Below the pieces are notes generated by a model. It searched no databases. It was not told where the DNA came from and saw only the letters and a list, made by a program, of their open reading frames with translations. A DNA stretch of 50,803 bases from Candidatus Cryptobacteroides avicola. GTDB lineage: Bacteria; Bacteroidota; Bacteroidia; Bacteroidales; UBA932. A program made the position numbers and the translations under genes. The stretch covers positions 1-50,803 of the forward strand of contig JADILV010000082.1 of assembly GCA_017695115.1 (NCBI GenBank), written 5' to 3'. This document shows, in pieces, positions 33,716 to 42,156 of this stretch. Each line of letters starts with the position of its first letter. The stretch's first letter is position 1.

Positions 33716-35757
33716 GACACGAAACTTTTGAACAGATCAAAAAACATAGGGCACGACTTGGCTACACAGTCGCGGTCATCTATCTCTATCGGAGAATCGG
33801 CCCCGAGCGAAGCTACGGAAAGGGCCATGGCCATACGGTGGTCATGGCAGGTCCTGTAAAAACCTCCTTTAAGAAGCGTTCCCGTAAGGATCCTGCTGTC
33901 CAGAGAATGCCCTTCTATTATAAGTGTATCTTCCTCGATCGCGGCATTTACACCCATCCGGGACAACATTTCGAGAATAGCCTTTCCCCTGTCGCTTTCC
34001 TTGTGTGAAAGTCTCCGCACTCCGCTTATCCTGCTTGTGCCCTGACAGAAAGCCGCCAACACCGAAATTATAGGAAAAAGATCGGGACATTGCGAAGCGT
34101 CTGTCGTAAAACTGCGCAACGGAGCACGCTGTACCGCAATGTTGCCGTCATTGCCATCATACTGTGAAAGACCCGCTCCGGCATCCATCAGGATATCCAT
34201 GATACTGAGATCGGCCTGGATAGACCCGGTGTCCAGACCTGAAAGCTCCGCGCGTCCGAAGACGGCGCCGGCCACAAGGAAATTCGCGGCCGTGCTCCAG
34301 TCCCCTTCCAGATCCAGATCGGCAGGAGTATATCTCTGACCGCCTTTTATCTTGAATACGATATCGCTGCAGAAGTCCCAACTGCCGGAAGAAAGCATGA
34401 AGTCATCCCCTCCGAGCAGCTCGTCGGAAATCTTTATGCCGAACTTTTTCAGGATATCGACAGTAATGAACATGTACGGGATACTGACAGGATCATGTAC
34501 TGTAAATGAAGAGTTTTTCCCGGCCAACGGGAGAGCCATAAGAAGCCCGGAGATGATCTGGGAACCGTCTGTACCGGAAAAATCGGTACGGCACGGTACA
34601 AGACGGCCATTGATCCTGAGCGGCACCCGGCACAGGCCGTCCTGGCCTGAGATTTTCACGCCGAACCGTTCCATAATCCCGTCCACTCCGGAAAGTATCC
34701 TTCCTGATAGGGTCTTTTCACCGGTCAGCGTCACCGGGACCGGAGACAGGACAGAAACAAGCGGCATCATGAGCCTGGCAAGAAGGCCGGACTCTCCGAC
34801 ATGGAGCGTGCCGGAAGCCCCGACAAGCGAACCTGCCCGTTCCGTTCCGGCCCCTTTGATTACGAGCGTATCCCCGTCTATAGAGACATCCGCGCCCAGA
34901 CTGCGGGCCACAGCGATGGCGGCAGCGTTGTCTCCGCAGTCAGAATAATGTCTCAGATGCGACATGCCGTCACATAATGCGGCTGCGATTATCGCCCTCT
35001 GCGCGAAGCTTTTGGATGACGGGACCCGAATCTGCCGGCAAGGCCGGTCCGAAACGCACATTCCCGCATCAGGGTAACCCACAAAACGGCGCCCGCCATA
35101 TACGGCCCTATACATCTCCCTGTCGGACCACTGGCCCGGAGCCGCCGGCGGATCGCCGTCCAAGGCTGCATACGTAAACGGAGCTCCTTTTTTCAGGCAT
35201 TCCAGCCTTGAGTCCCGGCCATGCCCGCCCATACAGAAAGCGATCAGTTTTGACGGGTCGAAACTGCCGTAGAGCGACAGGACTCTGTCAGAATCCTCAT
35301 CCGACACCGCCATTGTGACGATCTTGGCTATCTCCCCGTCATGATACAGACATTTCTCCACTATGGATTTCAAATCATCCGAAGAATCCGTGCATTTGAA
35401 ATTGTGATATGAACGGATAAGCACGGTACCGTTCTCACGGGCGGCCAAAGCCACTCTCTTTACCATCTGTTTTGGGGCCTCTATCTCAACGTCAGCATAT
35501 CTTGCCCCGGCTATTATGGCCCTGATCAGCCTCTCCTCACTGGTCCTGACGGCGGCAGCCTCCGTCATCGCGGGATTCTTTTCCATCAGCGAGGCTATCC
35601 TGCATGTCGCCACCAAAGGGACATCCATAGAAAAACACTCCTGGATCCGCTCCGGACCCATGTCGCAGCTGTCAAGCCTTATTTCCGCCATTTCACACCT
35701 GGAGACCGCCTTGATGACCTCCTCGGGATCTTCTTTCTGGATTGTAGTACAAATCAT
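33712..35757 (-). CDS. Fused type I 3-dehydroquinate dehydratase and EPSP synthase (AroD-AroA)
   Basis: One 681-aa reading frame carries two shikimate enzymes. Residues 1 to about 225 are type I dehydroquinase: EIRLD (25-29), catalytic His118 in RSYHNF, Schiff-base Lys145 in EIAKIVTMA, and APGQ (206-209). From about 241 follows EPSP synthase: RVPSSKSFAQR, GESGLLARLM, TDGSQIISGLLMALPL, LEGDWSTAANFLVAGA, SHKESDRGKA and DHRMAMALSVASLGADSP. All the key residues I can check are retained in both halves. It has 4-base overlaps with aroB upstream and aroC downstream. The enzymes act two steps apart, shikimate dehydrogenase and kinase lying between, and neither is encoded in this window. Confidence 0.93.
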   Translation of the reverse strand: MICTTIQKEDPEEVIKAVSRCEMAEIRLDSCDMGPERIQECFSMDVPLVATCRIASLMEKNPAMTEAAAVRTSEERLIRAIIAGARYADVEIEAPKQMVKRVALAARENGTVLIRSYHNFKCTDSSDDLKSIVEKCLYHDGEIAKIVTMAVSDEDSDRVLSLYGSFDPSKLIAFCMGGHGRDSRLECLKKGAPFTYAALDGDPPAAPGQWSDREMYRAVYGGRRFVGYPDAGMCVSDRPCRQIRVPSSKSFAQRAIIAAALCDGMSHLRHYSDCGDNAAAIAVARSLGADVSIDGDTLVIKGAGTERAGSLVGASGTLHVGESGLLARLMMPLVSVLSPVPVTLTGEKTLSGRILSGVDGIMERFGVKISGQDGLCRVPLRINGRLVPCRTDFSGTDGSQIISGLLMALPLAGKNSSFTVHDPVSIPYMFITVDILKKFGIKISDELLGGDDFMLSSGSWDFCSDIVFKIKGGQRYTPADLDLEGDWSTAANFLVAGAVFGRAELSGLDTGSIQADLSIMDILMDAGAGLSQYDGNDGNIAVQRAPLRSFTTDASQCPDLFPIISVLAAFCQGTSRISGVRRLSHKESDRGKAILEMLSRMGVNAAIEEDTLIIEGHSLDSRILTGTLLKGGFYRTCHDHRMAMALSVASLGADSPIEIDDRDCVAKSCPMFFDLFKSFVS

Positions 35758-36821
35758 ATCCGCTCAAAAGATTCTACGACTGACCCGGATGTCAGAGGGA
35801 CGATCTGCACCGTCCCTATTTCCTTTATCAGTACAAAATTAATTTTTCCGTTTTCCGCTTTCTTGTCCTTGTCCATAGCATCTGCAAGCACACTGGCAGG
35901 GAAAGGCATATCTGTTCGCAGTCCGCATGCCTCCAGATCCGAACGGATCCTGTCTGCAAGTCCTTTACTGCAAATGCCTTCCGCTTCAGAAAGCCTTGCC
36001 GCACATACCATTCCGATAGAGACCGCCTGGCCATGGGAAATGCCGTGGTCACACCATTCTATGGCATGGGCAAAAGTATGGCCCAGATTCAGTTTGCGCC
36101 TGGCACCGCTCTCGAACTGATCTTCCGAAACTATTTCCGCCTTGACCGCCACCGCCTCCCTGACAAGTTCCGACAGTACACGGGCCTCCGGCCCCGACTG
36201 CAAATCCATGTGGCCGGACCGCATGCCCGAAAACAGGCCGACTGCCTTCCGGTAATTTCCGTTATCCTTGATAATGAATGTCTTGATCATTTCAGCAGCC
36301 CCTTCCAGGATATGCTCATAAGGCAGGGTTTCAAGCACCTCGCGGCATATATAGGTAAAATCCGGCTGTCTGATCACCCCGAGCATATTCTTGTATCCGT
36401 AAAAGTTGACTCCTGTCTTGCCTCCCACAGAAGCGTCTACCTGCGCGAGAAGGGTCGTCGGGACATAGGAAACCCTGATACCTCTTTTATATATGGCGGC
36501 GGCAAATCCTGCCATGTCGGTAAGTATCCCGCCTCCCACGGCCAGCAGTATGGCATTCCTGTCCGCTCCTTTTTCCAGAAGCCATGAACAGATATCCATG
36601 ACTGTCCGTATCGTCTTTGCAGTCTCCGACACATCAAGCGCAAGGGCAGACACTACAGGCACACAGGCCTTTACTTTATCCGCATGCATCCCGACATTGC
36701 TGTCATAAACCAAAAAGACCGGTCCCCGGCCTTCAAGACAGGAAGAAAGTCCTTCAATAGCCGGTCCGAAAAAAATCCGGACAGAATCTTCCCCCGCATT
36801 TTCTATAGACATGGATTCCAT
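35754..36821 (-). CDS. aroB: 3-dehydroquinate synthase
   Basis: AroB cyclises DAHP to 3-dehydroquinate with NAD+ and a divalent metal. The 355-aa protein has the nucleotide-binding VGGGILTDMAGFAAAIYKRG, the substrate segment VPTTLLAQVDASVGGKTGVNF, and metal ligands in EGAAEMIKT, LNLGHTFAHAIE and ISHGQAVSIGM. The ATG at 36819-36821 shares one base with the GH5 stop; a second ATG three codons on is possible. Its 3' end overlaps the aroD-aroA start by 4 bases, so the three aro genes are translationally coupled. Confidence 0.96.
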   Translation of the reverse strand: MESMSIENAGEDSVRIFFGPAIEGLSSCLEGRGPVFLVYDSNVGMHADKVKACVPVVSALALDVSETAKTIRTVMDICSWLLEKGADRNAILLAVGGGILTDMAGFAAAIYKRGIRVSYVPTTLLAQVDASVGGKTGVNFYGYKNMLGVIRQPDFTYICREVLETLPYEHILEGAAEMIKTFIIKDNGNYRKAVGLFSGMRSGHMDLQSGPEARVLSELVREAVAVKAEIVSEDQFESGARRKLNLGHTFAHAIEWCDHGISHGQAVSIGMVCAARLSEAEGICSKGLADRIRSDLEACGLRTDMPFPASVLADAMDKDKKAENGKINFVLIKEIGTVQIVPLTSGSVVESFERI

Positions 36822-37864
36822 TACTTTCGACTGTTTACCGGATATTCTGCTATCATTTCCATCATAGGATCTTCAGGGGTGAAACTGAAAGCACAGCCCC
36901 TGACTTCAGCCGCCAGATTCCACACCAGCACGGCAGCCGCCCCTTTCCGGAAATACACATCCATCTTCTGCCTCATGGCTTCCGCCCTCGTATTCCGGTC
37001 CGTCCTGCACCTGTCCCCGCTCTCTATGCCGGTCTCCTCGACTATAAGGACCTTGTCCAGATCCCTCATGGCATTCATGGCTGCCTGGAAGTGAGGCGAC
37101 TCTATCATATTCGACTGATTGTAGTCATAATCGTATTCATGGATACAGCCCACATCGATGTGCGGTCCGGAGTGCAGTTCCCGGAAAGGCTCCTCGCCTC
37201 CGTACGCCCAAGGAGACCACGATCCCGTAGATACCAGATGGTCATGGTCGATCTTCTTTATCTCTGCAGCGACAATATCGTAGAATTCCTTGATTACCTG
37301 CCACGCGGCATCCCCCGGCTCATTAAGGATCTCCCACATGCCTACGGCTGGAGAATCTTTGAACATCTCTACAATCCTCTTTACATGAGGCAGATAGGAT
37401 TCCTTGTATCCGTCAATATACCAGCCTGGGAGCTTTCCGCTCCCGTCCCCGTCGTTGGCCCCATCATGATGCCCGCATGAACTGCGTCCGTCACCGAGAG
37501 TCAGCAGGAGCTTGTGCCCGTGCCTGCCGGCAAGTTCCAGTAACTGTGCAGTCCTTTTCTCGCTGCCCGGGAAAGCCCATGTCCTTATCAGCATCCCTTC
37601 AGGCAGAGATGCGAACAGACTGTCGATCTCACTGTCCGAAAACAGTTCGTAATCATGTCCGCACCCGGACAGCTGGAATGAATTGAATGACGCCGACCTG
37701 TAGGGTCTGCCGTCCAGCATGAGCTGTCCGCCGTCACGATACAGAAAACCTTTACGGTAGTGCCTGCCAGCGGCCGTGCAGGTACCGGCAGACATGAAAA
37801 GCAGCAGGACAAGAAGTACTGCTGTCAGAAAGGAAAGGCCGCAAGAAGAGGGATGGAATTTCAT
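36821..37864 (-). CDS. Glycoside hydrolase of the GH5 (mannanase/cellulase-like) type
   Basis: The ATG at 37862-37864 gives 347 aa with a signal peptide or anchor (hydrophobic GLSFLTAVLLVLLLFMSAG). The TIM-barrel carries the GH5 acid/base glutamate in MWEILNEPGD and a nucleophile glutamate in LIVEETGIESGD. The spacing and HEYDYD segment resemble mannan endo-1,4-beta-mannosidase-type members, but the substrate is not certain. A His/Asp/Gly-rich insertion (SSCGHHDGANDGDGSG) precedes the WYIDGYKES segment. Its stop overlaps the aroB start by one base, so it heads the shikimate operon, an unexpected partner. An upstream frame extension to 37990 is not needed. Confidence 0.82.
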   Translation of the reverse strand: MKFHPSSCGLSFLTAVLLVLLLFMSAGTCTAAGRHYRKGFLYRDGGQLMLDGRPYRSASFNSFQLSGCGHDYELFSDSEIDSLFASLPEGMLIRTWAFPGSEKRTAQLLELAGRHGHKLLLTLGDGRSSCGHHDGANDGDGSGKLPGWYIDGYKESYLPHVKRIVEMFKDSPAVGMWEILNEPGDAAWQVIKEFYDIVAAEIKKIDHDHLVSTGSWSPWAYGGEEPFRELHSGPHIDVGCIHEYDYDYNQSNMIESPHFQAAMNAMRDLDKVLIVEETGIESGDRCRTDRNTRAEAMRQKMDVYFRKGAAAVLVWNLAAEVRGCAFSFTPEDPMMEMIAEYPVNSRK

Positions 37865-37972
37865 ACGATTGTCATTAATCAAGGCGACATGGATTAAAAA
37901 CGTGTAAATGTACGAAATTTTCCTGACAATGTCTGTCAGGCCGGGCAATTCCTGTGAGGAAGGTACTCCTGA

Positions 37973-38004
37973 ATTGGAATTCTGCGGCATAATGCCTATC
38001 TTTG
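37973..38004 (+). promoter_or_regulatory. Promoter of the ROK kinase-manA-tsaE operon
   Basis: ATTG (37973-37976), 20 bases, TATCTTTG (37997-38004). The -7 box is exact and the -33 box has one mismatch. Transcription would start about 28 bases before the ATG at 38039. Confidence 0.7.
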
Positions 38005-38038
38005 TAGGATTGTTGTGACAATTTTACAAAACACAGAT

Positions 38039-39154
38039 ATGGCAAATTATACTAATGACCCGCGCATTGTCCTCACTCTGGACGCAGGAGGCACGAATAT
38101 GGTCTTCAGCGCGATGAAAGGTGGAAAATTCATTGTTGATCCTATCACATTACCGTCGAATGCAGCAAATCTCGACCTTTGTCTCGGAACGATGGTTACA
38201 GGTTTCAGGACCGTCGTATGGAAACTCAGCGAAAGCAACGAAAAACCTTCGGCTATCAGTTTCGCATTCCCCGGACCTGCCGACTATCCGAACGGAATCA
38301 TCGGAGGCTACCTTCCCAATTTCCCTTCCTTCAGGGACGGAGTGGCTCTCGGACCATATCTCAGCAACGAATTCGGCGTACCGGTATTCATCAACAATGA
38401 CGGAGACCTCTATGCATACGGAGAGGCTCTCGGAGGGCTTCTGCCGGAAATCAATGCAAAACTCGAGCAGGCCGGCTCCTCAAAAAGATACAGGAACCTT
38501 ATCGGATATACTTTCGGGACAGGTCTCGGCATAGGGACTGTCATCAACGGCGAACTCAACCGCGGCGACAACTCATGCGTCGAGACATTCTGCCTGCCGC
38601 ATACCGACAACCATGACATCATCGTCGAGGACGGAGCATCCATAAGGGCTGTCAAGAGAGTCTACAGACAGATCAGCGGGGACGACAGCGCCCTGGAACC
38701 CAAAGACATATTCGATATCGCCGAAGGCACAAGGGCCGGAGACCAGGAAGCGGCCAGAAAGGCGTTCGACACCATGGGCCGCGTAGCAGGTGACGCCATG
38801 GCCACCGCAGTGACCATCATCGACGGACTCATCGTCATAGGAGGAGGCATCACGGCGGCAAAGAAATACATAATGCCAGGGCTTCTGGAAATGCTCCGCA
38901 GCAAGATGCATACACTCACGGGAGAAGAACTGAACAGGGTACAGATGAAAGTCTATGATCTGGACAATGAAGAGGAGTTCGAAGAATTTGCAAAAGGAGA
39001 CCAGAGGAAACTCAAAGTATACGGCAGCGACCGGGAAGTGGTCTACGATCCTCAGAAACGTATCGGAGTGGCTATCTCGAAACTCGGAGCGAGCAAGGCC
39101 ATTTCATTGGGAGCCTATACATTCGCCCTCAACCAGCTTGATAAAAACAAATAG
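38039..39154 (+). CDS. ROK-family sugar kinase (glucokinase/hexokinase-like)
   Basis: The ATG at 38039 gives 371 aa. The two phosphate-binding segments are LTLDAGGTNMVFSAM (about residue 12) and GYTFGTGLGIGTVINGEL, and the catalytic aspartate is probably in FINNDGDLYAYGEAL. The cysteine-rich zinc motif of classical ROK kinases is absent, as in several Bacteroidota sugar kinases. It probably phosphorylates glucose, mannose or a related hexose in the cytoplasm. manA follows after 17 bases, so mannose use is a reasonable inference: kinase makes mannose-6-phosphate, ManA converts it to fructose-6-phosphate. Confidence 0.88.
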   Translation: MANYTNDPRIVLTLDAGGTNMVFSAMKGGKFIVDPITLPSNAANLDLCLGTMVTGFRTVVWKLSESNEKPSAISFAFPGPADYPNGIIGGYLPNFPSFRDGVALGPYLSNEFGVPVFINNDGDLYAYGEALGGLLPEINAKLEQAGSSKRYRNLIGYTFGTGLGIGTVINGELNRGDNSCVETFCLPHTDNHDIIVEDGASIRAVKRVYRQISGDDSALEPKDIFDIAEGTRAGDQEAARKAFDTMGRVAGDAMATAVTIIDGLIVIGGGITAAKKYIMPGLLEMLRSKMHTLTGEELNRVQMKVYDLDNEEEFEEFAKGDQRKLKVYGSDREVVYDPQKRIGVAISKLGASKAISLGAYTFALNQLDKNK

Positions 39155-39171
39155 TCTAAAATCACTGAAAT

Positions 39172-40149
39172 ATGTATCCTCTTAAATTCAGACCAATACT
39201 CAAGACCCTTGTCTGGGGAGGAGAAAAAATCGCCCCGTTCAAAGGTATCACCACTGACCAGCACAATATCGGCGAAAGCTGGGAGCTTTCAGGAGTAAAA
39301 GGCAATGAATCTGTAGTGGCGAACGGCGAATATGAAGGCCGTACCATTACGGAACTCATCCGTGAATTCAAAGGGAAACTTATAGGAGAAGAGAACTACC
39401 GCAAGACCGGAGACCAGTTCCCTCTCCTTATAAAGTTCATCGACGCAAAGCAGGACCTGTCAATCCAGGTACATCCTGATGACGAACTGGCCGCCGCCCG
39501 GCACAACGGCTCGAAAGGCAAGACCGAGATGTGGTATGTAGTGGAGGCTGACAAGGATGCACACCTGATGTCCGGACTTACCAGAAAGATCACCCCTGAA
39601 GAATATGAAGAAAAGGTCAATGACCACACCATTACCGACGTGCTCCATGACTACAAGGTAGCCCCCGGCGATGTGTTCTTCCTTCCGGCCGGACGTATCC
39701 ACAGCATCGGTTCAGGTTCTTTCATAGCCGAAATCCAGCAGACATCCGACATTACCTACAGGATTTATGATTTCGGTAGGCTCGGTCTTGACGGAAAACC
39801 GCGCGAGCTGCATACCGAACTTGCAAAAGCGGCAATTGACTATACAGTATATCCTGACTATAAAACGGCCTATACTAAAGTCCGGAACCAGGAGAATGTA
39901 CTGGTAGACTGCAGCTATTTCACGACTTCCCTCTATGACCTGGACAGCACTGTCACAAAAGACATAAAGGGGCTTGACTCGTTCCTTATAGTAATCTGCA
40001 TCGCAGGCAAAGGCACACTCAAAGATTCTGAAGGCAACGTGGTATCCCTGCATCAGGGAGAAACGGTGCTTGTCCCTGCCGACTGCACGGAAGTGACATT
40101 CTCCCCTGCAGATGAAGGGATGCAGATACTTACAAGCTATGTAAGATAA
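39172..40149 (+). CDS. manA: Mannose-6-phosphate isomerase, class I
   Basis: ManA interconverts mannose-6-phosphate and fructose-6-phosphate with a zinc ion. The 325-aa protein begins MYPLKFRPILKTLVWGG and shows the metal site in SIQVHPDDELA (about residue 102) and KTEMWYVVEA, with a later zinc histidine in PAGRIHSIGSGSFIAEIQQTSD-type sequence. The short class I form is usual in Bacteroidota. It lies between the ROK kinase and tsaE; the stop codon shares one base with the tsaE ATG. Confidence 0.95.
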   Translation: MYPLKFRPILKTLVWGGEKIAPFKGITTDQHNIGESWELSGVKGNESVVANGEYEGRTITELIREFKGKLIGEENYRKTGDQFPLLIKFIDAKQDLSIQVHPDDELAAARHNGSKGKTEMWYVVEADKDAHLMSGLTRKITPEEYEEKVNDHTITDVLHDYKVAPGDVFFLPAGRIHSIGSGSFIAEIQQTSDITYRIYDFGRLGLDGKPRELHTELAKAAIDYTVYPDYKTAYTKVRNQENVLVDCSYFTTSLYDLDSTVTKDIKGLDSFLIVICIAGKGTLKDSEGNVVSLHQGETVLVPADCTEVTFSPADEGMQILTSYVR

Positions 40150-40574
40150 TGGGAAGGACCGAAATAAATATAAATGGACTCGGCGACCTCGAAAGGGCGG
40201 CCGGGTCCTTTCTTGAAAAGATACGCGGAAACAGACTGATCGCTTTCTATGCCCCCATGGGAGCAGGAAAGACCACTTTCACTACGGCAATCTGCAAGTG
40301 TCTGGGTGTAACTGACCCCGTCTGCTCCCCGACTTTCACCATTGTCAATGAATATGTCACTTCTGCCGGGCAGACTGTCTACCATTTCGATTTCTATCGT
40401 ATCGCAAAACTTTCAGAAGCCATCGACATCGGGATAGACGACTACTTCTACAGCGGAAACCTTTGCCTGATGGAGTGGCCCGAGAATATAGAAGAACTGC
40501 TTCCTGAGGAAACGCTCAAAGTCCATATACAGGTAAATTCCGACCTGTCGCGTACTGTCTGGTGGGAAGAGTAA
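40149..40574 (+). CDS. tsaE: tRNA threonylcarbamoyladenosine biosynthesis ATPase TsaE
   Basis: TsaE is the small ATPase that recycles the TsaD-TsaB complex in making t6A37 of ANN-decoding tRNAs. The 141-aa product has Walker A YAPMGAGKTTFTTAI (about residues 34-48), the switch segment CSPTFTIVNEY, HFDFYRI and the late MEWPENI. It overlaps the manA stop by one base and ends 4 bases before the convergent lipoprotein gene, with no terminator between. Confidence 0.96.
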   Translation: MGRTEININGLGDLERAAGSFLEKIRGNRLIAFYAPMGAGKTTFTTAICKCLGVTDPVCSPTFTIVNEYVTSAGQTVYHFDFYRIAKLSEAIDIGIDDYFYSGNLCLMEWPENIEELLPEETLKVHIQVNSDLSRTVWWEE

Positions 40575-40578
40575 GTCT

Positions 40579-41808
40579 TTACCATGCGGATACTCCTGAA
40601 AAGAAGCCGTTGAAGGTACAATCCCTGACATCATCGTCAGCCGCAATGCACGGTTTCCGGCCCGCCGCCCTGTCGGAAAATGCAAAATAGAGGGTATCAC
40701 GGCATACTGCAGCCGGAGTGTTCCCATAGGAAGACAGATCCTGACCGTATGTATACAGTTTCTGTCCGTTCCGGAAACATGATATATCATTAAAGATACC
40801 TTCAGACTGTACAAAATCATATACTGTTCCGCCCTTGACAAACGAATAATAAGGAATCTCTCCCGGAGCCATCGCATACAGGACATCACCGGTGTCATTC
40901 CATACGACATATCTGTATTCTTCTCCTGTAGAATCATGGCAGATTCCGGTCAAATATATATTATCTCCGTCCTGCAGTATCCGGCATGACACAAGATTGC
41001 CATACACTCCTGACAAAGGATATTTTTTCCCTTTACTGTACAGATACCCCGCCTGCAGCAGATCGGACACAGCATAAGCCGCAGCATAAATGACACTGCT
41101 TCCGGAAGAAACAGCCGCCATGATCTCCTCATCCCCGGATATCTCAGAGAACAGGACAGGGCGTTCCCCGTCATACAGATAATATCCCGGCGCGGAGCCA
41201 TGATCCCGATCTGGCTGTTCTTCCTGCTTGTATGCAAGGTACATGCGGCCATCCTTTTCATGGATATCCGAAATGGCATGACCGGCATCGACGGACAACA
41301 GGGTCTGACCGTTCTTCCTGAATCTGAAGCCCTGCTCTCCTGAACGGGACTGTCCTACAGTATACACATCACAACTGTCAGAAACATGGAACCCTGTTAT
41401 CATCTCCCTCCCCTGGTAGCGGAACAGGTCCGTTCCGTCTTTCTTGATGACAGTCTCCGTATCAGATGAATAATCCGTGTACAGGTGACCGCCGATACAC
41501 CTGTGCATGTCCGGATCAGACGCCGTCTCATAAAAATATCCCACAGGCACGTCCACAATCCGCTCTCCGTTCTTCTCCAGAAACAGACGGCACTGCACGG
41601 TACCGTAGTCCTGATCCTTAATCCAATCATAGCCTGCGGGATATTCAACACCTGTAACATATAGCGTATCTATATGCGCCGGAGGTTCAGGGACCGGTAT
41701 CCCCGATTCCGGATTATGCCTCTCTTTTCCGCACATGGTAAACAAAACCGCCACGGTCCCCATTGCCAGCGGTCCGATCACTGAACCTGCTACACTTTTC
41801 AATTTCAT
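40579..41808 (-). CDS. Unrecognised lipoprotein, possibly beta-propeller-like
   Basis: I do not recognise the family. The 409-aa protein has a lipoprotein signal (lipobox LFTMC at residues 22-26) and a Pro-rich linker (PESGIPVPEPPAH). The rest contains four or five loosely repeating blocks of about 45-60 residues with a strand pattern such as DGRMYLAYKQEE, SVIYAAAYAVSD, DNIYLTGICHDS, GTVYDFVQSEG and DTLYFAFSDR, suggesting a propeller. Several cysteines are spread along it. It stands alone, convergent with tsaE, and its leader carries the GTCAGTCTGAC element also found before sufC. Confidence 0.7.
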   Translation of the reverse strand: MKLKSVAGSVIGPLAMGTVAVLFTMCGKERHNPESGIPVPEPPAHIDTLYVTGVEYPAGYDWIKDQDYGTVQCRLFLEKNGERIVDVPVGYFYETASDPDMHRCIGGHLYTDYSSDTETVIKKDGTDLFRYQGREMITGFHVSDSCDVYTVGQSRSGEQGFRFRKNGQTLLSVDAGHAISDIHEKDGRMYLAYKQEEQPDRDHGSAPGYYLYDGERPVLFSEISGDEEIMAAVSSGSSVIYAAAYAVSDLLQAGYLYSKGKKYPLSGVYGNLVSCRILQDGDNIYLTGICHDSTGEEYRYVVWNDTGDVLYAMAPGEIPYYSFVKGGTVYDFVQSEGIFNDISCFRNGQKLYTYGQDLSSYGNTPAAVCRDTLYFAFSDRAAGRKPCIAADDDVRDCTFNGFFSGVSAW

Positions 41809-41820
41809 AAGAATTCGGTT

Positions 41821-41850
41821 TTAATGTCAGTCTGACGAATTTATTTAATT
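41821..41850 (-). repeat. Palindromic leader element, copy 1
   Basis: GTCAG-T-CTGAC (41826-41836) is embedded in a longer stretch almost identical to 44551-44580. It lies 13-42 bases upstream of the lipoprotein ATG on the minus strand. Confidence 0.6.
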
Positions 41851-41903
41851 GTATTAACCTTATAACCATTCAAAATGACGATCTCCAATGATACCTCACA
41901 ATA

Positions 41904-41932
41904 TGTCATCCCGAGCGCAGACAAGGGATCTG
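41904..41932. repeat. Candidate dispersed intergenic repeat (TGTCATCCCGAGC type)
   Basis: TGTCATCCCGAGCGCAGACA followed by AGGGATCTG resembles short interspersed elements frequent between bacterial genes, including Bacteroidota. Single copy in this window. Confidence 0.35.
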
Positions 41933-42093
41933 TTTAACGACAGGAAACCGTCTGCCGGAATTTTTCCGGTGCAAAGGAAAATATAAAAGAAGAAGCCCCG
42001 AAATATCTCACCTCAGATACCGGGACTTCGCCACTGTTTTACGAATCTTTATGTTTTTTCTTTTATAAAAATTACGAAAAAACATTAAGAAAA

Positions 42094-42132
42094 AGAAAAA
42101 ATCCCCGCTGCAAGGCATTCTGCAGGGGGATT
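42094..42132 (-). terminator. Terminator of the suf-ispE operon
   Basis: The minus strand folds arms 42121-42132 and 42100-42112 (12 bp with a one-base bulge) and then runs into TTTTTTCTTTTTC. It lies 24 bases after the ispE stop. Confidence 0.85.
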
Positions 42133-42156
42133 CCTATATCACCATTCGGAGCACCT

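Larger units (their letters stand above)
41809..42156. other. Non-coding gap with repeats and hairpins between lipoprotein gene and ispE
   Basis: No gene is visible in this 348-base gap. It holds the palindromic leader element (41821-41850), a TGTCATCCCGAGC-type intergenic repeat (41904-41932), a CCTTTG-like box near 41970 that could serve the lipoprotein gene, a long imperfect hairpin (about 41989-42034) and the ispE terminator (42094-42132). Confidence 0.6.

Noticed and set aside
37991..38038. Earlier start of the ROK kinase at 38015
   Set aside because: The codon at 38015 lies just after the predicted transcript start and adds eight non-conserved residues; the ATG at 38039 gives the normal N-terminus.
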